From: Methanobacteriota archaeon
GTDB lineage: Archaea > Thermoplasmatota > Poseidoniia > Poseidoniales > Thalassarchaeaceae
Length of the DNA stretch: 64,000 nucleotides
Direction: 5' to 3'
NCBI GenBank assembly: GCA_002718995.2
Contig: PBGL02000022.1
Location: forward strand, 13,340 to 77,339
Position numbers and translations under genes: made by a program. The notes beneath the pieces are model-generated. The model saw only the letters and a program-made list of their open reading frames with translations, was not told where the DNA came from and searched no databases. Below, piece after piece: positions 19,201 through 28,424 of the stretch; the first letter of the stretch is position 1; each line of letters begins with the position of its first letter.

Positions 19201-20892
19201 CTATTCAATGAACTCCCAACTGCAAACATGGTGGTGACTAGGTCCGGCAACAGGTCATCTGACACAGTGATGTTGGACGGTTCCATGACTTTTGATCCAG
19301 AGGGAGATGACGTCAAGTTTGAGTTCTGGAGCGACAGGGACGGTCTGCTGTACTCGGGAGTTTCGCCTGCATCTGCTATCGAGTGGTATGGCACACTATC
19401 CAAAGGCGAGCACAAGATCACCATGTACGCCAGTGACGTTCTACCCGGGCATTCGGGACAGTGGACTAATGCGGAAGAGACCCTCCAAGTCAGCAATTCT
19501 CCACCTGTCGCGGTGATAGCATCCCCCCAGGATGGAGTACTGACAGATTCGGGTACGATCATCAACTTCGAGGCGATAGGCTCAGGGGATTGGGACCTCT
19601 CCTGCGAAAGCCTACCTGCAAATGGTAGCGGATTGGTATGTAACCCGCTAACGTCGACTAGCACGGACCTTGTCAGCGTCCTCTGGGAGAGTGACATCAT
19701 GAGCGAACCACTAGGGAGCGGTTGGTCGATAGAGACAAGACTTCCAGAGGGGGTGCATCAAGTCACACTGACAGTCGATGACGGCTCTGGACCTCCTGTG
19801 TCGGACGAGATAATGGTAAGAGTCGATGAAGCCGCTCCAATACTAATTCTCGACTCACCTGTCCCCGATTCCGTAGTCCTTTCCAACCTCCCGATATTGT
19901 TCGACTTCAGGCAGTCATTCGATCCGGATGGGGATGAGTTCACCGTCTCCGTCTTCTCCGACCTAGTCCCCGAACCAATTCTGGATTCGAAGACTACTGA
20001 CTTCTGGTACAATGACTACCTCCCGGCGGGTTTGCACAATCTGACCTTCCAACTCACTGACGAGCAGGGCATGATGAGGACTCACATCCAGCAAATTACG
20101 GTACTAGAGACAGGGCCGGTGGCAGTAATTTCTGGAATCTCTGAGGGCCAGTACATCCCCCCTGGGGGCGAAGTAAATCTCGATGGCTCTGAGTCATACG
20201 ACTATGATGGTGACATTACCCTTTACCAGTGGATGATAGATGGCTCTTTGATAGGTGATAAGGAGGCCATTTCCATCAACCTGATGCCAGGGCCTGTCAA
20301 AATCGACCTCATAGTTAGGGACTCAAGAGGCGAGCAATCCTCCGCTTCGATCAACCTGACTGTCGGAGCATCCTCCCCGCAGCTCAATGATCTGACTGTG
20401 ACTCCGGGCGTGCTGATTGACGGAGAGGCAACCCCAATGAGAATCACTGTAGAGCTCATAGACCCAGATGGCACGACCTCCTCAGTTGGTGGAGAAATGC
20501 TTGCAGGAGGGATGTCCAAGGGATTCCAAATGAGGGACGACGGGCAGCTTGGTGATACTCTCGCCAATGATGGCATTTGGACTTATGAGACCACATGGGA
20601 GGTCACCGGCTCGAGCTCAGCAAGAATCGAAGCATGGGCTCTCGACGGCGACGCAGTAAGCCCAGTCATGGTTTTCATAGTCCCAGTGACATCAGAGGAG
20701 TCAACGGGTTTCTTGGACTGGATGCTGGGTAGTGGCTTGCCGTTCCTCTTCGCAGCCATAACAGTCGTAGTGATATGGGGCATGTTCTACTCCGCCAATC
20801 GACGCAGAATGCTCCAAGACGACCTCGATATGATCGAGTCATGGTCGGCCTTCGACTCCAGAGATCTAGAGGATGAACCCGACAAGGAGTAG
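16222..20892 (+). CDS. Giant surface protein: parallel beta-helix repeats, then PKD/Ig-like domains, C-terminal TM
   Basis: Signal peptide-like N-terminus; beta-helix-like repeats (xxNLTIxNAxxVAIDLFSSASPTIRDLVIDGGG); repeated SxDPDGDxxxxxW PKD-like modules; C-terminal TM FLFAAITVVVIWGMFY. Confidence 0.88.
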   Translation: MELVAPSSMGGRSERSLGPFLIVTLLILSITPLEPVTADSRTTTVWSGTVLLPEGHTVESGDVLTVSPGTTIKLGAGYTIDVDGRISVAGTSASPVLLDSVAGNHEGIVFNYSSNGLGSEIDNLTVTNSKYGVTVYGSDPVLSNLTIINADNVAIDLFSSASPTIRDLVIDGGGQDVHGTSTTWRYGIGLSIGAYSAPVVEGAIIEGVITRGLNQWGSSGGLLSDLQISNVSGATLAIGAGMWIEDSFPLISDSSVNRCDNGIYVRHITQGWTTRPTIESTVVENSMYRGVMVEQYNHSQYSNLPLNAVFNDLEVRGTGGPGAKAQGLAIAAFDINTSGVHIDGALIEDNAAVGIRGYMIDSSTIMNHITLLRNGKTTAVSPFNDRAGLFLRSANWAPTINDLVVKNSTGPGVLLWKGGVQGSYWEIDGNGANGLDIREFHPELFLVLSKNNTGHGVSIRESSNVELEHVHTYRNGLGAISESLGSGIYFYESNDVSSAGKNVSCVTCSSTEDQFGLVVRDSIDLQLSAIEIRDPAFGPALDIDNSGLTHEGNILISDIAINSNSTTYAVEIEGADAEIELMDLNGDNEGMSWSAAGDQTSSLSFSVIRGGQSHCLDISDHTELLVNNVSLACPGPAPTVTEAIVNFTDSLFLPGTTDYFHAVENSHVRWISSSQMGTPTSSQSSNIVDVMWRADVGVVNQNHRNIPFADVNITFDDYNPEYVGTLPYSGHEVLGPFVGQRWTPLQGWSANNTAYIGCDYDGVHNDSAPVVMVSDFNVQCLLEIPNQPPFIIWDSPQEGGIYASGSAVILNATRSWDLDDDQLSFSWTSSIDGDIAASCGASSSQTNNSWISVNDPLYSNEGCLSDGSHQITLQVCDSEGHCTTESRQIELTNLPPVLSVGTSPGISPWGTLYLGKTANVTIFLGGTYDPEGDELTCWVEASYEGGVGTPPDPSPGCPDQIIRSFPGAPNQFSVTVFASDSINPTVSWIFDVELFNELPTANMVVTRSGNRSSDTVMLDGSMTFDPEGDDVKFEFWSDRDGLLYSGVSPASAIEWYGTLSKGEHKITMYASDVLPGHSGQWTNAEETLQVSNSPPVAVIASPQDGVLTDSGTIINFEAIGSGDWDLSCESLPANGSGLVCNPLTSTSTDLVSVLWESDIMSEPLGSGWSIETRLPEGVHQVTLTVDDGSGPPVSDEIMVRVDEAAPILILDSPVPDSVVLSNLPILFDFRQSFDPDGDEFTVSVFSDLVPEPILDSKTTDFWYNDYLPAGLHNLTFQLTDEQGMMRTHIQQITVLETGPVAVISGISEGQYIPPGGEVNLDGSESYDYDGDITLYQWMIDGSLIGDKEAISINLMPGPVKIDLIVRDSRGEQSSASINLTVGASSPQLNDLTVTPGVLIDGEATPMRITVELIDPDGTTSSVGGEMLAGGMSKGFQMRDDGQLGDTLANDGIWTYETTWEVTGSSSARIEAWALDGDAVSPVMVFIVPVTSEESTGFLDWMLGSGLPFLFAAITVVVIWGMFYSANRRRMLQDDLDMIESWSAFDSRDLEDEPDKE

Positions 20893-20937
20893 GAAAGACA
20901 CCAGCCTCATAGTTCAGACACTGCAGTCGCTAATCAG

Positions 20938-21669
20938 CTACTCTGGTCCCCAAGGAGTTACTTGCCGAGTAAGCCCTAGCCTGTGTGTGAACAGGAACCT
21001 CAGATTCAGAAGACCGTCTCCCCATGTGTTGATCTCGGCCTCGCCCACCCTCGGACGATATGGGACACTGACCTCTGCAGTCTTCTTCTTGCCGAGATAC
21101 CTGCGAGCCCTGATCTTGAATTCCTGGGACAATGGCATCCCATCGTGCTTCGGACGTACTCGCTCGTCCTCGAAAATCGACTTACGGAATACCCACATCC
21201 CACTCTGAGAGTCGTGAATCCCGTACCAGTATAGCATAGTAGCAGTGGTAGAAAGGACCCAGTTACCGAAGCCATGCAGTCCTGGCATCGCACCCTCCTC
21301 GGCCTTTCGAAGCCTGTCACAGGTAATCCATTCAAGATCCTCTTCCAGAAGCTTCCTGACTAGGCCAGGAACTTCCTCTCCGGGATATGTACAGTCTGCA
21401 TCCATCGTCACAATGACATCACCTGGTGCCATGGAGAAACCAGTCTTGTACGCTCTACCATAGCCCTTACGGGGCTCGACGTATACAGTGGCCCCCTCTC
21501 CCTCCGCTAATTCTCTAGTCCTGTCAGTGGAGTTCCCGTCAATGATTAGAAAGTCGATTTCCTCACACCAACCATCACTTGGAATGGATCGAATCGTGTC
21601 CACGATGGCCTCCTCTTCGTTCCTGGTTGGTATCACGACCGTTACGTGTACAGGCAGTGTCTCGGACAT
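20938..21669 (-). CDS. Glycosyltransferase family 2 (dolichyl-phosphate sugar synthase-like)
   Basis: VTVVIPTRNEEEAIVDTIRSIP, FLIIDGNSTDRTRELAEGEGATV, GDVIVTMDADCTYPGEEV. Confidence 0.92.
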   Translation of the reverse strand: MSETLPVHVTVVIPTRNEEEAIVDTIRSIPSDGWCEEIDFLIIDGNSTDRTRELAEGEGATVYVEPRKGYGRAYKTGFSMAPGDVIVTMDADCTYPGEEVPGLVRKLLEEDLEWITCDRLRKAEEGAMPGLHGFGNWVLSTTATMLYWYGIHDSQSGMWVFRKSIFEDERVRPKHDGMPLSQEFKIRARRYLGKKKTAEVSVPYRPRVGEAEINTWGDGLLNLRFLFTHRLGLTRQVTPWGPE

Positions 21670-21772
21670 ATTATCAAAACGCCCACCCGCCAACCCGTTT
21701 TGAACAATGCGAACCCCTGCCCTGTGTACGCGCTCTTGAAATGTGGTCGCTGAACCCGGAATATCGAAAACC

Positions 21773-23008
21773 ATGCACATAGCCATGCTGTCAGCCGAAT
21801 TCCCGCCTAGGTGGGGGGGAATGGGGTCCACCGTATTCCACCTTTCTTCGTCACTAGTGGAGAGGGGCCATAGGGTCACCGTGATCACAAGGTCAGGAGG
21901 GGGAGATGCACCCGTTCAGGACGGTGTTACTGTGATCACAGTTGGTTGGGCCAAGATTCCCATGGAATTTACCAGATCATATGGTAGGAGGGCACTAAGT
22001 GCCTTGGAGGATCTGAATCAGAACGATCCAGTAGATGTGGTGCATTTGCATTGCCCGATGATTTCATGGTCAGAGTCTCAGTTCCGCAGATGCACCCAGA
22101 ATGTCGCCCCAGTAGTGTCCTCCCTCCACGGCTCTTGGCTAGGGGAACGCGATGGGCTAATCGCAGCGGGGAAGGCTAAGGAGGCCGCAGTTTGGGCGAA
22201 TCCGAACGATCTTGCGATTCTACTCACTGCCAGGAGGTATGCAAAGTTCGAGAGAGCCGCAGTCAATCAGTCAAGCATTTGTGTAGCTAACTCACATGCT
22301 ACAAAGGCAGATTTCGAAACAAGATACGGCGTTCCCGAGAAGTGGGACTGTGAAGTGATTCACTGGGGCGTAGACACATCGATGTTCCGCCCTGTAGACA
22401 TGGATTCCCAGGAAGAGATGTCTGAGTACAGGGGAATCAGAAGAAGATATGGCGCGAATGATGATGGCGCTAAATTGATACTGGCCGTCGGTAGGTTGGC
22501 GGCGAGAAAGGGATTCGGAACCCTCCTAAGGGGCTTTGCGAGACTACAGGAGAAAGTACCCGAGTCAAGGCTCGTTATCGTTGGCAGGGGGCATCTGAAG
22601 GGCCGTCTGAATAGGCAGGCTACCAAGCTCGGTATCGGAGACAAGGTTGCCATAGAGTCAGGGATGCCATTCGAGAGTCTAGCCGCCCTATTCAGATCCG
22701 CAGATTTGGTGGTCTACCCATCATTCTACGAAGGCCAGGGGCTAATACCTCTCGAGGCAATGGCCTCGGGCACTCCCGTAGTGACAGTTAACGAGGGACC
22801 TCTCCCAGAGATGGTCGACGCAACGGTGGGGTCACTTTTCTCCATGGGCGAAATAGAATCAATGTCGGACTCAATGGCTTCGGAGTTGAATGACGATTCA
22901 AACCTAAGGAAAAAGGGCGAATCCGGACGCGCGAGGGTGATTGAGTCGTTCACATACGAGAGTAACGCGAAATCCTTTGAGAGTGTATATTCCCGTGCAA
23001 TTTCCTGA
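21773..23008 (+). CDS. Glycosyltransferase family 4 (GT-B)
   Basis: MHIAMLSAEFPPRWGGMGSTVFHLSSSL, VHWGVDTSMFRPVD-like, LILAVGRLAARKGFGTLLRGFARL, VVYPSFYEGQGLIPLEAMASGTPVV. Confidence 0.95.
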   Translation: MHIAMLSAEFPPRWGGMGSTVFHLSSSLVERGHRVTVITRSGGGDAPVQDGVTVITVGWAKIPMEFTRSYGRRALSALEDLNQNDPVDVVHLHCPMISWSESQFRRCTQNVAPVVSSLHGSWLGERDGLIAAGKAKEAAVWANPNDLAILLTARRYAKFERAAVNQSSICVANSHATKADFETRYGVPEKWDCEVIHWGVDTSMFRPVDMDSQEEMSEYRGIRRRYGANDDGAKLILAVGRLAARKGFGTLLRGFARLQEKVPESRLVIVGRGHLKGRLNRQATKLGIGDKVAIESGMPFESLAALFRSADLVVYPSFYEGQGLIPLEAMASGTPVVTVNEGPLPEMVDATVGSLFSMGEIESMSDSMASELNDDSNLRKKGESGRARVIESFTYESNAKSFESVYSRAIS

Positions 23009-23094
23009 TTTATCATGGTTTTTTTTCCAACTCATGGAAAACTATGCCGGCGAACCATTGATGCGCTGTAGCCACCTCGCACACTCAGAGAGAC

Positions 23095-24141
23095 ATGTCG
23101 CAGAATGCTAGTTTCAAAAGTCTGACTTCAAGCACTCTGGCTAACATCTGTATAATTTTGTTAGTCGGAGTTTTAGCAATTGTTCACCTTAAGGCAGTAA
23201 TACAGCCTCTAGTTGTAGCCACTCTGATATTCTTCCTGATCAGGCCTCCGGCCCAGTGGCTGGAGGAGAGAATAGGCGGTCACCCCCTGCTGGCATACGG
23301 GGTACTAGTTGCAATGGTGATGGGATTCCTCTTCTTCGCTTCTAACTCAATGTACGAGAACATGCAGAATTTCACTAATGAGGCACCAGAGCTCGAGCAG
23401 TCTCTTGAAGTGAAGGTTGCATGGCTTGAGGATCTTTCCATCTTAGGGTACACTCTTGATACGTCCGCTCTGACGGACTTAGTTACCATAGACACCATCA
23501 ACTCCTACGCTACTGGTTTCGTGGGAACCCTCGCTGGATTCACCACTGGATTGGTCACAGTCCTAATTTTCCTACTATTCATCATCCTAGAGGCCGAGAC
23601 GCTCCCAAAGAGAATCAAGGCGGCATACCCGGACGACGTTGATAGGATCATGTCCGTAGCAGCCGGCTCCGGAGAGGGGATTAACACGTACGTAGTCACC
23701 AGAGCATCAGTCGCTTTCGGGCAAGCCATATTCGCTGCCATCGTCCTCTCTGCAATGGATATCCCATTCGTTTTCCTATGGGCTTCAATCACTTTCCTGA
23801 TGGACTTCATACCTTACGTCGGAGCCCTCCTATCGATTATCCCGCCGATACTTCTGGGATTAATCGTCCTACCTTCTTCATCCGCGCTTCTTCTGATAGC
23901 CCTTCTAGTCGCGAATCAGCAGGTATGGGGCGGAATTATCGAGCCACAACTTGCTGGGCAGAGGCTGGACATGTCTCCAATAGTACTCCTCCTCCTAGTG
24001 GCATTCTGGGGCTGGGCATGGGGCATAATGGGGATGGTACTAGGAGTGCCATTGGCTGTAATCATGAAGATAGGCCTCGAGAGTGACGAGAGGACCCGTC
24101 CAATAGCACTGATGCTATCCAGAGAGCCCTCCACAGATTAG
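23095..24141 (+). CDS. AI-2E family transporter (UPF0118)
   Basis: Polytopic; FGQAIFAAIVLSAMDIPFVFLWASITFLMDFIPYVGALLSIIPPILLGLI, WGGIIEPQLAGQRLDMSPIVLLLLVAFWGWAWGIMGMVLGVPLAVI. Confidence 0.93.
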   Translation: MSQNASFKSLTSSTLANICIILLVGVLAIVHLKAVIQPLVVATLIFFLIRPPAQWLEERIGGHPLLAYGVLVAMVMGFLFFASNSMYENMQNFTNEAPELEQSLEVKVAWLEDLSILGYTLDTSALTDLVTIDTINSYATGFVGTLAGFTTGLVTVLIFLLFIILEAETLPKRIKAAYPDDVDRIMSVAAGSGEGINTYVVTRASVAFGQAIFAAIVLSAMDIPFVFLWASITFLMDFIPYVGALLSIIPPILLGLIVLPSSSALLLIALLVANQQVWGGIIEPQLAGQRLDMSPIVLLLLVAFWGWAWGIMGMVLGVPLAVIMKIGLESDERTRPIALMLSREPSTD

Positions 24142-24150
24142 TGGCAGACC

Positions 24151-24759
24151 TCACCCCTCTACGAATATGGCTAGTGTTCCATCTGAGGAAATCGAAACCG
24201 CCCTTCCCTTGCCCTCATTGCTGAGGCCGCGGGTTGACAAGTCCAATCCCTCTCCGTCAAGCTCCCACTTCGATCCTCTAAGCTCCACGCTCCCGCACGC
24301 GGTCAATGCGAAAACGGAGAATGGCACCCCCTCACCGATCACCAGCTCCATTTCTCCCATGGAGGGATGGTACCTGTGAGTCACTCCCGTCTCGTGGTGT
24401 AGCTTCACCTTGCTCTCTCCCGATATCTCGGCTAGAGCCCCAATTACTCCAAGCTGATGCCCGAATGAGCCTCCCTCGATTCCAATGACATCAATTTCTT
24501 GAAATCCCCTCTGAATCACAATTTCAAGAGATTTCGACAGGTCGCTGTTGTCATCTCCAACGATTCTGTTCATGGAACCCTTCCATGCCCCAGTATCAAC
24601 CGAATCCATGTCCCCAATCACCTCGCTGACTGAGTATCCAGAGGCCCTTGCCTTGTCTGCCCCTCCATCAACTCCGAAAAGCTCAGCCCCCGAAAGTGCC
24701 ACCCTTTCGATAACTAATGAGCTGGGACTATCGCCGTTGCACCAGAGAACCGCCCGCAT
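24151..24759 (-). CDS. Thiamine pyrophosphokinase-like protein
   Basis: GVDGGADKARASGYSVSEVIGDMDSVD, DNSDLSKSLEIVIQRGFQEIDVIGIEGGSFGHQLGVIGAL. Confidence 0.8.
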   Translation of the reverse strand: MRAVLWCNGDSPSSLVIERVALSGAELFGVDGGADKARASGYSVSEVIGDMDSVDTGAWKGSMNRIVGDDNSDLSKSLEIVIQRGFQEIDVIGIEGGSFGHQLGVIGALAEISGESKVKLHHETGVTHRYHPSMGEMELVIGEGVPFSVFALTACGSVELRGSKWELDGEGLDLSTRGLSNEGKGRAVSISSDGTLAIFVEG

Positions 24760-24763
24760 AGAA

Positions 24764-25795
24764 TCACCGTTTCCGAGCAGTGACTTTCCCTTCTACAACC
24801 AGATCGACATCTTCCAATTCGACTGTTGCTTTGACCATCACGCCTCTTAGTTGGAATCCAACTCCCGTAGACCCCCCGAGTGCAGTGTTGTCGCCAATCG
24901 CGACATAGGCAGAACCTCTGACTACCTGATCTTCAATTTGGTTTCCCGAGATGTGCGACCTAGGATTCATCCCAAAGCCGAACTCCGCTAAAGTCCCAAC
25001 CTTCTCAATCAATGAGGTCCTGACCCTAGCCCTAGCCTCGTCCATCGTCTTGGTCACACTCTCTGACTCTTCACCCCCAGAAACTCCAATCACCACGCCA
25101 TCCTCCAACAGTAGGGTCAATGGATCTTCCAACCTAGATCCCTCCCAAGAGCCATCGATGACTATTTTTCCATTTGCCGAACCTTCCTTAGGAAGGACGA
25201 AAACCTTGCCCGCTGGAAGGTTTGTGATTTGGCCAGGGCGATTGCAAATTCCACTGTCCTCCAACACCCATCTGGCACCTGTTCTGAAACTCAGATCTGT
25301 CCCTGCGGCTGTTTTGACGGTAACTGCAGTCCTCTTTCTCAGCAGTGGATTGAGTCCTGAAATCTCCTTCTTCATCGCACCATAGTCGGCCGTCATACCG
25401 CCCTTGGACAGAATATCCTGCGTTATTCCCGGCATAGATGCAATCCTGACATTCTCCCTTGTGGCATTTCGACGAGCCCTCGTGTGCGTTAGGGACGTCT
25501 CTGTAGCCAGTAGTACGACGTCCTGCTGCCTCATCAGCTCCGCTACTGGGGAAGGCGGCTCCATCCCCCTCTTGTGAGAGGGAGGCATCATCATCAGTAG
25601 GATCCTGTCAGTGACCTCTGCAGTGGCCTCATAGAGCGCGCGACCCACTTCTGATGTCCCGGGGTCTGTAACCACCAGAACATGTTCTGAGGGCCTGATT
25701 TGCATGCAGGTTCTCACTACCGACCTTGCGGCTGTCAGCATCGCCTCCGACAATTCGTCGGAAACCTCCTCGATTGTTTCTGGCTCCTCCGCCAT
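24764..25795 (-). CDS. Leucyl aminopeptidase (M29/thermophilic aminopeptidase-like)
   Basis: VKTAAGTDLSFRTGARWVLEDSGICNRPGQITNLPAGKVFVLPKEGSANGKIVIDGSW; LAEFGFGMNPRSHISGNQIEDQVVRGSAYVAIGDNTALGG. Confidence 0.75.
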   Translation of the reverse strand: MAEEPETIEEVSDELSEAMLTAARSVVRTCMQIRPSEHVLVVTDPGTSEVGRALYEATAEVTDRILLMMMPPSHKRGMEPPSPVAELMRQQDVVLLATETSLTHTRARRNATRENVRIASMPGITQDILSKGGMTADYGAMKKEISGLNPLLRKRTAVTVKTAAGTDLSFRTGARWVLEDSGICNRPGQITNLPAGKVFVLPKEGSANGKIVIDGSWEGSRLEDPLTLLLEDGVVIGVSGGEESESVTKTMDEARARVRTSLIEKVGTLAEFGFGMNPRSHISGNQIEDQVVRGSAYVAIGDNTALGGSTGVGFQLRGVMVKATVELEDVDLVVEGKVTARKR

Positions 25796-25844
25796 AGCCT
25801 TCCCCTGCCTCTCGGAGTAGGTCGTTATTCAAGGACACTGCGAA

Positions 25845-26723
25845 TTGTCAAATCTTCTCACCAAGGCAGTCATACGTGATTATGGAATGCGAAGTACGAT
25901 GGAAGGGGTCCGGGCAGTAAGGATCCTCAGCGTCATGGCAGTCGCCTCGATTTTAGCTGGAACTTGGATGATTAGCTCTGACTCGGACGAGTCAATCGGC
26001 CCAAACGAGGGGGGTGGGCCCTTTTTCGCAGAGGAATCCGACTCCGCGGAGGATGGACAACTAGAACAATCCAGAGATGAGGATGATGATGGCGGGAAGG
26101 GATCCGAACTACCGAGCAGGCTGATAATTGGAGGTGCCGGGGCCCTCGGATCCTTGCTTATCGGATCTTTAATGTTGGAGTTCGTCAAAGTCACGGTTCT
26201 GATTGCCCTAGTCTCGCCAATGCTAGCCGGAATGAAGAGAAACCGGGAGGATATGCTAACGAGGGGTAGGATTCTGGGATACGTCGAGGCTAACGCAGGT
26301 ATACACTTCTCGGCCCTCAGAGACGGACTCGGTCTCGCAAATGGAGTCACATCATACCATTTACACACACTGGAGTCAACGGGGCAGGTCATTTCATGGA
26401 GGGACGGCAAACTTCGTCGATATGCAGTTTCCACCCTGTCAATAGAGGAGGTCAGTCGAATCAAGAACCCCATAGCTGGAACTAGGCTAGCAATCTTGGA
26501 AGTGCTTGCAGACTCTGGATCAGTCGGCATGCCTGGTACTGAGATAAGGGAGAGGCTCAAGATCTCCAGACAACTTCTCAGCCACCACCTATCTGAGCTA
26601 AGAAACGTAGATGTCGTTGAAGCTGCTTCCAACAACAGGAGGCCAAACTGGAGAATATCGAATAAGGGAATGGATATTCTGGCAGCCTCCAGAGAAATTT
26701 CAACCAAAGAAGCCGCCAGGTGA
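25845..26723 (+). CDS. Membrane-associated winged-helix transcriptional regulator (two wHTH domains)
   Basis: Two N-terminal TM segments separated by an acidic Ser/Asp-rich loop, then wHTH ([44 protein letters not shown]) and a second ([31 protein letters not shown]). Confidence 0.8.
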   Translation: MSNLLTKAVIRDYGMRSTMEGVRAVRILSVMAVASILAGTWMISSDSDESIGPNEGGGPFFAEESDSAEDGQLEQSRDEDDDGGKGSELPSRLIIGGAGALGSLLIGSLMLEFVKVTVLIALVSPMLAGMKRNREDMLTRGRILGYVEANAGIHFSALRDGLGLANGVTSYHLHTLESTGQVISWRDGKLRRYAVSTLSIEEVSRIKNPIAGTRLAILEVLADSGSVGMPGTEIRERLKISRQLLSHHLSELRNVDVVEAASNNRRPNWRISNKGMDILAASREISTKEAAR

Positions 26724-26799
26724 GATCACGTTACTTTCGGGTGGAATTGAGAACTTTCTCCAGTCCCATTCAAGTACTATGTCAGGCCGCCCCCGAATA

Positions 26800-26991
26800 A
26801 TGGCAACAGGAACAGTAAAGTGGTTCAACCACACGAAGGGATTTGGATTTATTGAGCAGGAGAGCGGTGACGATCTTTTCGTGCACAAGACCCAGGTAGA
26901 GGGACAGATAAGAGACGGCGACTCGGTCGAATTCGAGGTCGGCGAGGGCCCAAAGGGCCCAAACGCGGTCAACGTTAGAAAAGTCGATTGA
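26800..26991 (+). CDS. cspA: Cold-shock domain protein (CspA family)
   Basis: [66 protein letters not shown]1/RNP2 motifs; ATG 26779 is an alternative start. Confidence 0.96.
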   Translation: MATGTVKWFNHTKGFGFIEQESGDDLFVHKTQVEGQIRDGDSVEFEVGEGPKGPNAVNVRKVD

Positions 26992-27000
26992 GTTTTGTAA

Positions 27001-27017
27001 CCGGATTCCGAATCCGG
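27001..27017 (+). terminator. Possible hairpin downstream of cspA
   Basis: CCGGATT-CCG-AATCCGG: perfect 7-bp stem, 3-nt loop, 9 nt after the cspA stop; followed by a short T run (agtttt) a little further on. Confidence 0.35.
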
Positions 27018-27128
27018 AATCTAGATAGTTTTCTCACCCATGGGCTATCAGTGTAACGTTTTCAAGTGAAGCACTGATGACGCAGGAACCCAAGTTGCTT
27101 AAGTCATAGATGGCGATGAAGCGTCTTG

Positions 27129-27338
27129 ATGGACCAGAACTTGGATCTACAGATCGCCGCCCTGATCTTCCTGGGCGGCACGCAGAGCCTCGTCTCCGGC
27201 GATGATCACGGAGGCGTTGAAACGATGAGTGACGATGGGGAGGTAGAAGCCGAGCCGGGAAACACAGCCACACCGAATTCTCGTACCTTCCCGTTCGCAA
27301 CTGCAATGCCTCAATTGATGGGTGAAACTTTGTATTAG
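27129..27338 (+). CDS. Small hypothetical protein (uncertain)
   Basis: ORF from ATG 27129, MDQNLDLQIAALIFLGGTQSLVSGDDHGG...; in an otherwise empty intergenic stretch; no homology recognised. Confidence 0.3.
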   Translation: MDQNLDLQIAALIFLGGTQSLVSGDDHGGVETMSDDGEVEAEPGNTATPNSRTFPFATAMPQLMGETLY

Positions 27339-27383
27339 TGTGCTGATACCTTACTTTATTTACTCAATTAACTGGGCATTGGC

Positions 27384-28424
27384 ATGGAGGGAGCAGGAGT
27401 ACTCCTGATGAATATCGGTACTCCTGATGAGCCAACAATTGAATCAGTTAGAGATTACCTGAGGGAGTTTCTCCTGGACCCAGATGTTATCGACATACCG
27501 GCACCTTTGAGGCACCTCCTCGTTCGAGGGATAATTCTCAGAACAAGGCCTCGAAAGATAACTCCCAACTACCAGAGCATATGGATGGAAGAGGGATCAC
27601 CTCTCAGGGTTTACACCAATAGAATGGCCTCTGCACTACAGGATAACCTAGGAATTCCTTGCGAGGTCGGGATGCGGTACGGCAATCCTAGCATCCGGGA
27701 TGGCCTGCAAAATCTCAGAGACATGGGTGTGGACAGAATCCTCCTCGCCCCCCTTTTCCCACACCACGCCCAAGCGACCACCGAGTCTTCATTGAAACAC
27801 GCGTACAAACATCTGTCCGAAATGGAATGGTCCCCCGGCATAGTAGAACTAGGGCACTTCGAGAAAGATCCATCGTTCATCGGACCATTGGTCGAATCAA
27901 TAAGGCCGCACCTAGATGAAGAAACTCACTTACTCTTCTCTTATCACGGACTCCCCTTGTCTCACATTTACAGGGCAGATAAATCCGGCTCTCATTGCCT
28001 GAAAGTGGAAAATTGCTGCGCGATTAAAACCGAGGGAAACGCATCCTGCTACGCTCATCACTGTACCATGACCACGCTGTCTGTTGTCGAGGCTCTTGGA
28101 TTAGACGACGACTCTTGGTCGCAAAGCTACCAGAGTAGATTAGGTCCCGTGAAATGGCTTAGGCCTTCGTCCATCGAAAAGGTGGATCAATTGGTAGAGA
28201 GTGGAATCAAGAAGTTGACTGTCGTCTCTCCCGCCTTCGTAGCTGACGGGCTCGAGACCATGGAGGAATTGGACATTGAGATTCGTAACCAGTTCATGGA
28301 AGCAGGAGGGGAGCAAATGGAATTGGTAAGTTGCCTGAATGATAGACCCGATTGGATAGAGGGGATGAGCAACTTAGTTAGGTCAGCACTCACTGTTCAT
28401 GAATCTCGAGGTTTGGAATCCTGA
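27384..28424 (+). CDS. hemH: Ferrochelatase
   Basis: GVLLMNIGTPDEPTIESVRDYLREFLLDPDVIDIPAPLRHLLVRGIILRTRPRKITPNYQSIW; LFSYHGLP. Confidence 0.95.
   Translation: MEGAGVLLMNIGTPDEPTIESVRDYLREFLLDPDVIDIPAPLRHLLVRGIILRTRPRKITPNYQSIWMEEGSPLRVYTNRMASALQDNLGIPCEVGMRYGNPSIRDGLQNLRDMGVDRILLAPLFPHHAQATTESSLKHAYKHLSEMEWSPGIVELGHFEKDPSFIGPLVESIRPHLDEETHLLFSYHGLPLSHIYRADKSGSHCLKVENCCAIKTEGNASCYAHHCTMTTLSVVEALGLDDDSWSQSYQSRLGPVKWLRPSSIEKVDQLVESGIKKLTVVSPAFVADGLETMEELDIEIRNQFMEAGGEQMELVSCLNDRPDWIEGMSNLVRSALTVHESRGLES

Noticed and set aside
19098-19700. 200-aa minus-strand ORF opposite the PKD-like region
   Set aside because: Antisense shadow of a PKD-repeat protein; no independent evidence.
25880-26707. 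275-aa minus-strand ORF opposite the membrane wHTH regulator
   Set aside because: Ser/Pro/Leu-rich shadow translation with no domain; the plus strand clearly encodes a wHTH protein.
26946-26961. GGGCCC-AAA-GGGCCC inverted/direct repeat as a regulatory element
   Set aside because: Lies within the cspA coding sequence (GPKGPN codons); more easily explained by codon use.
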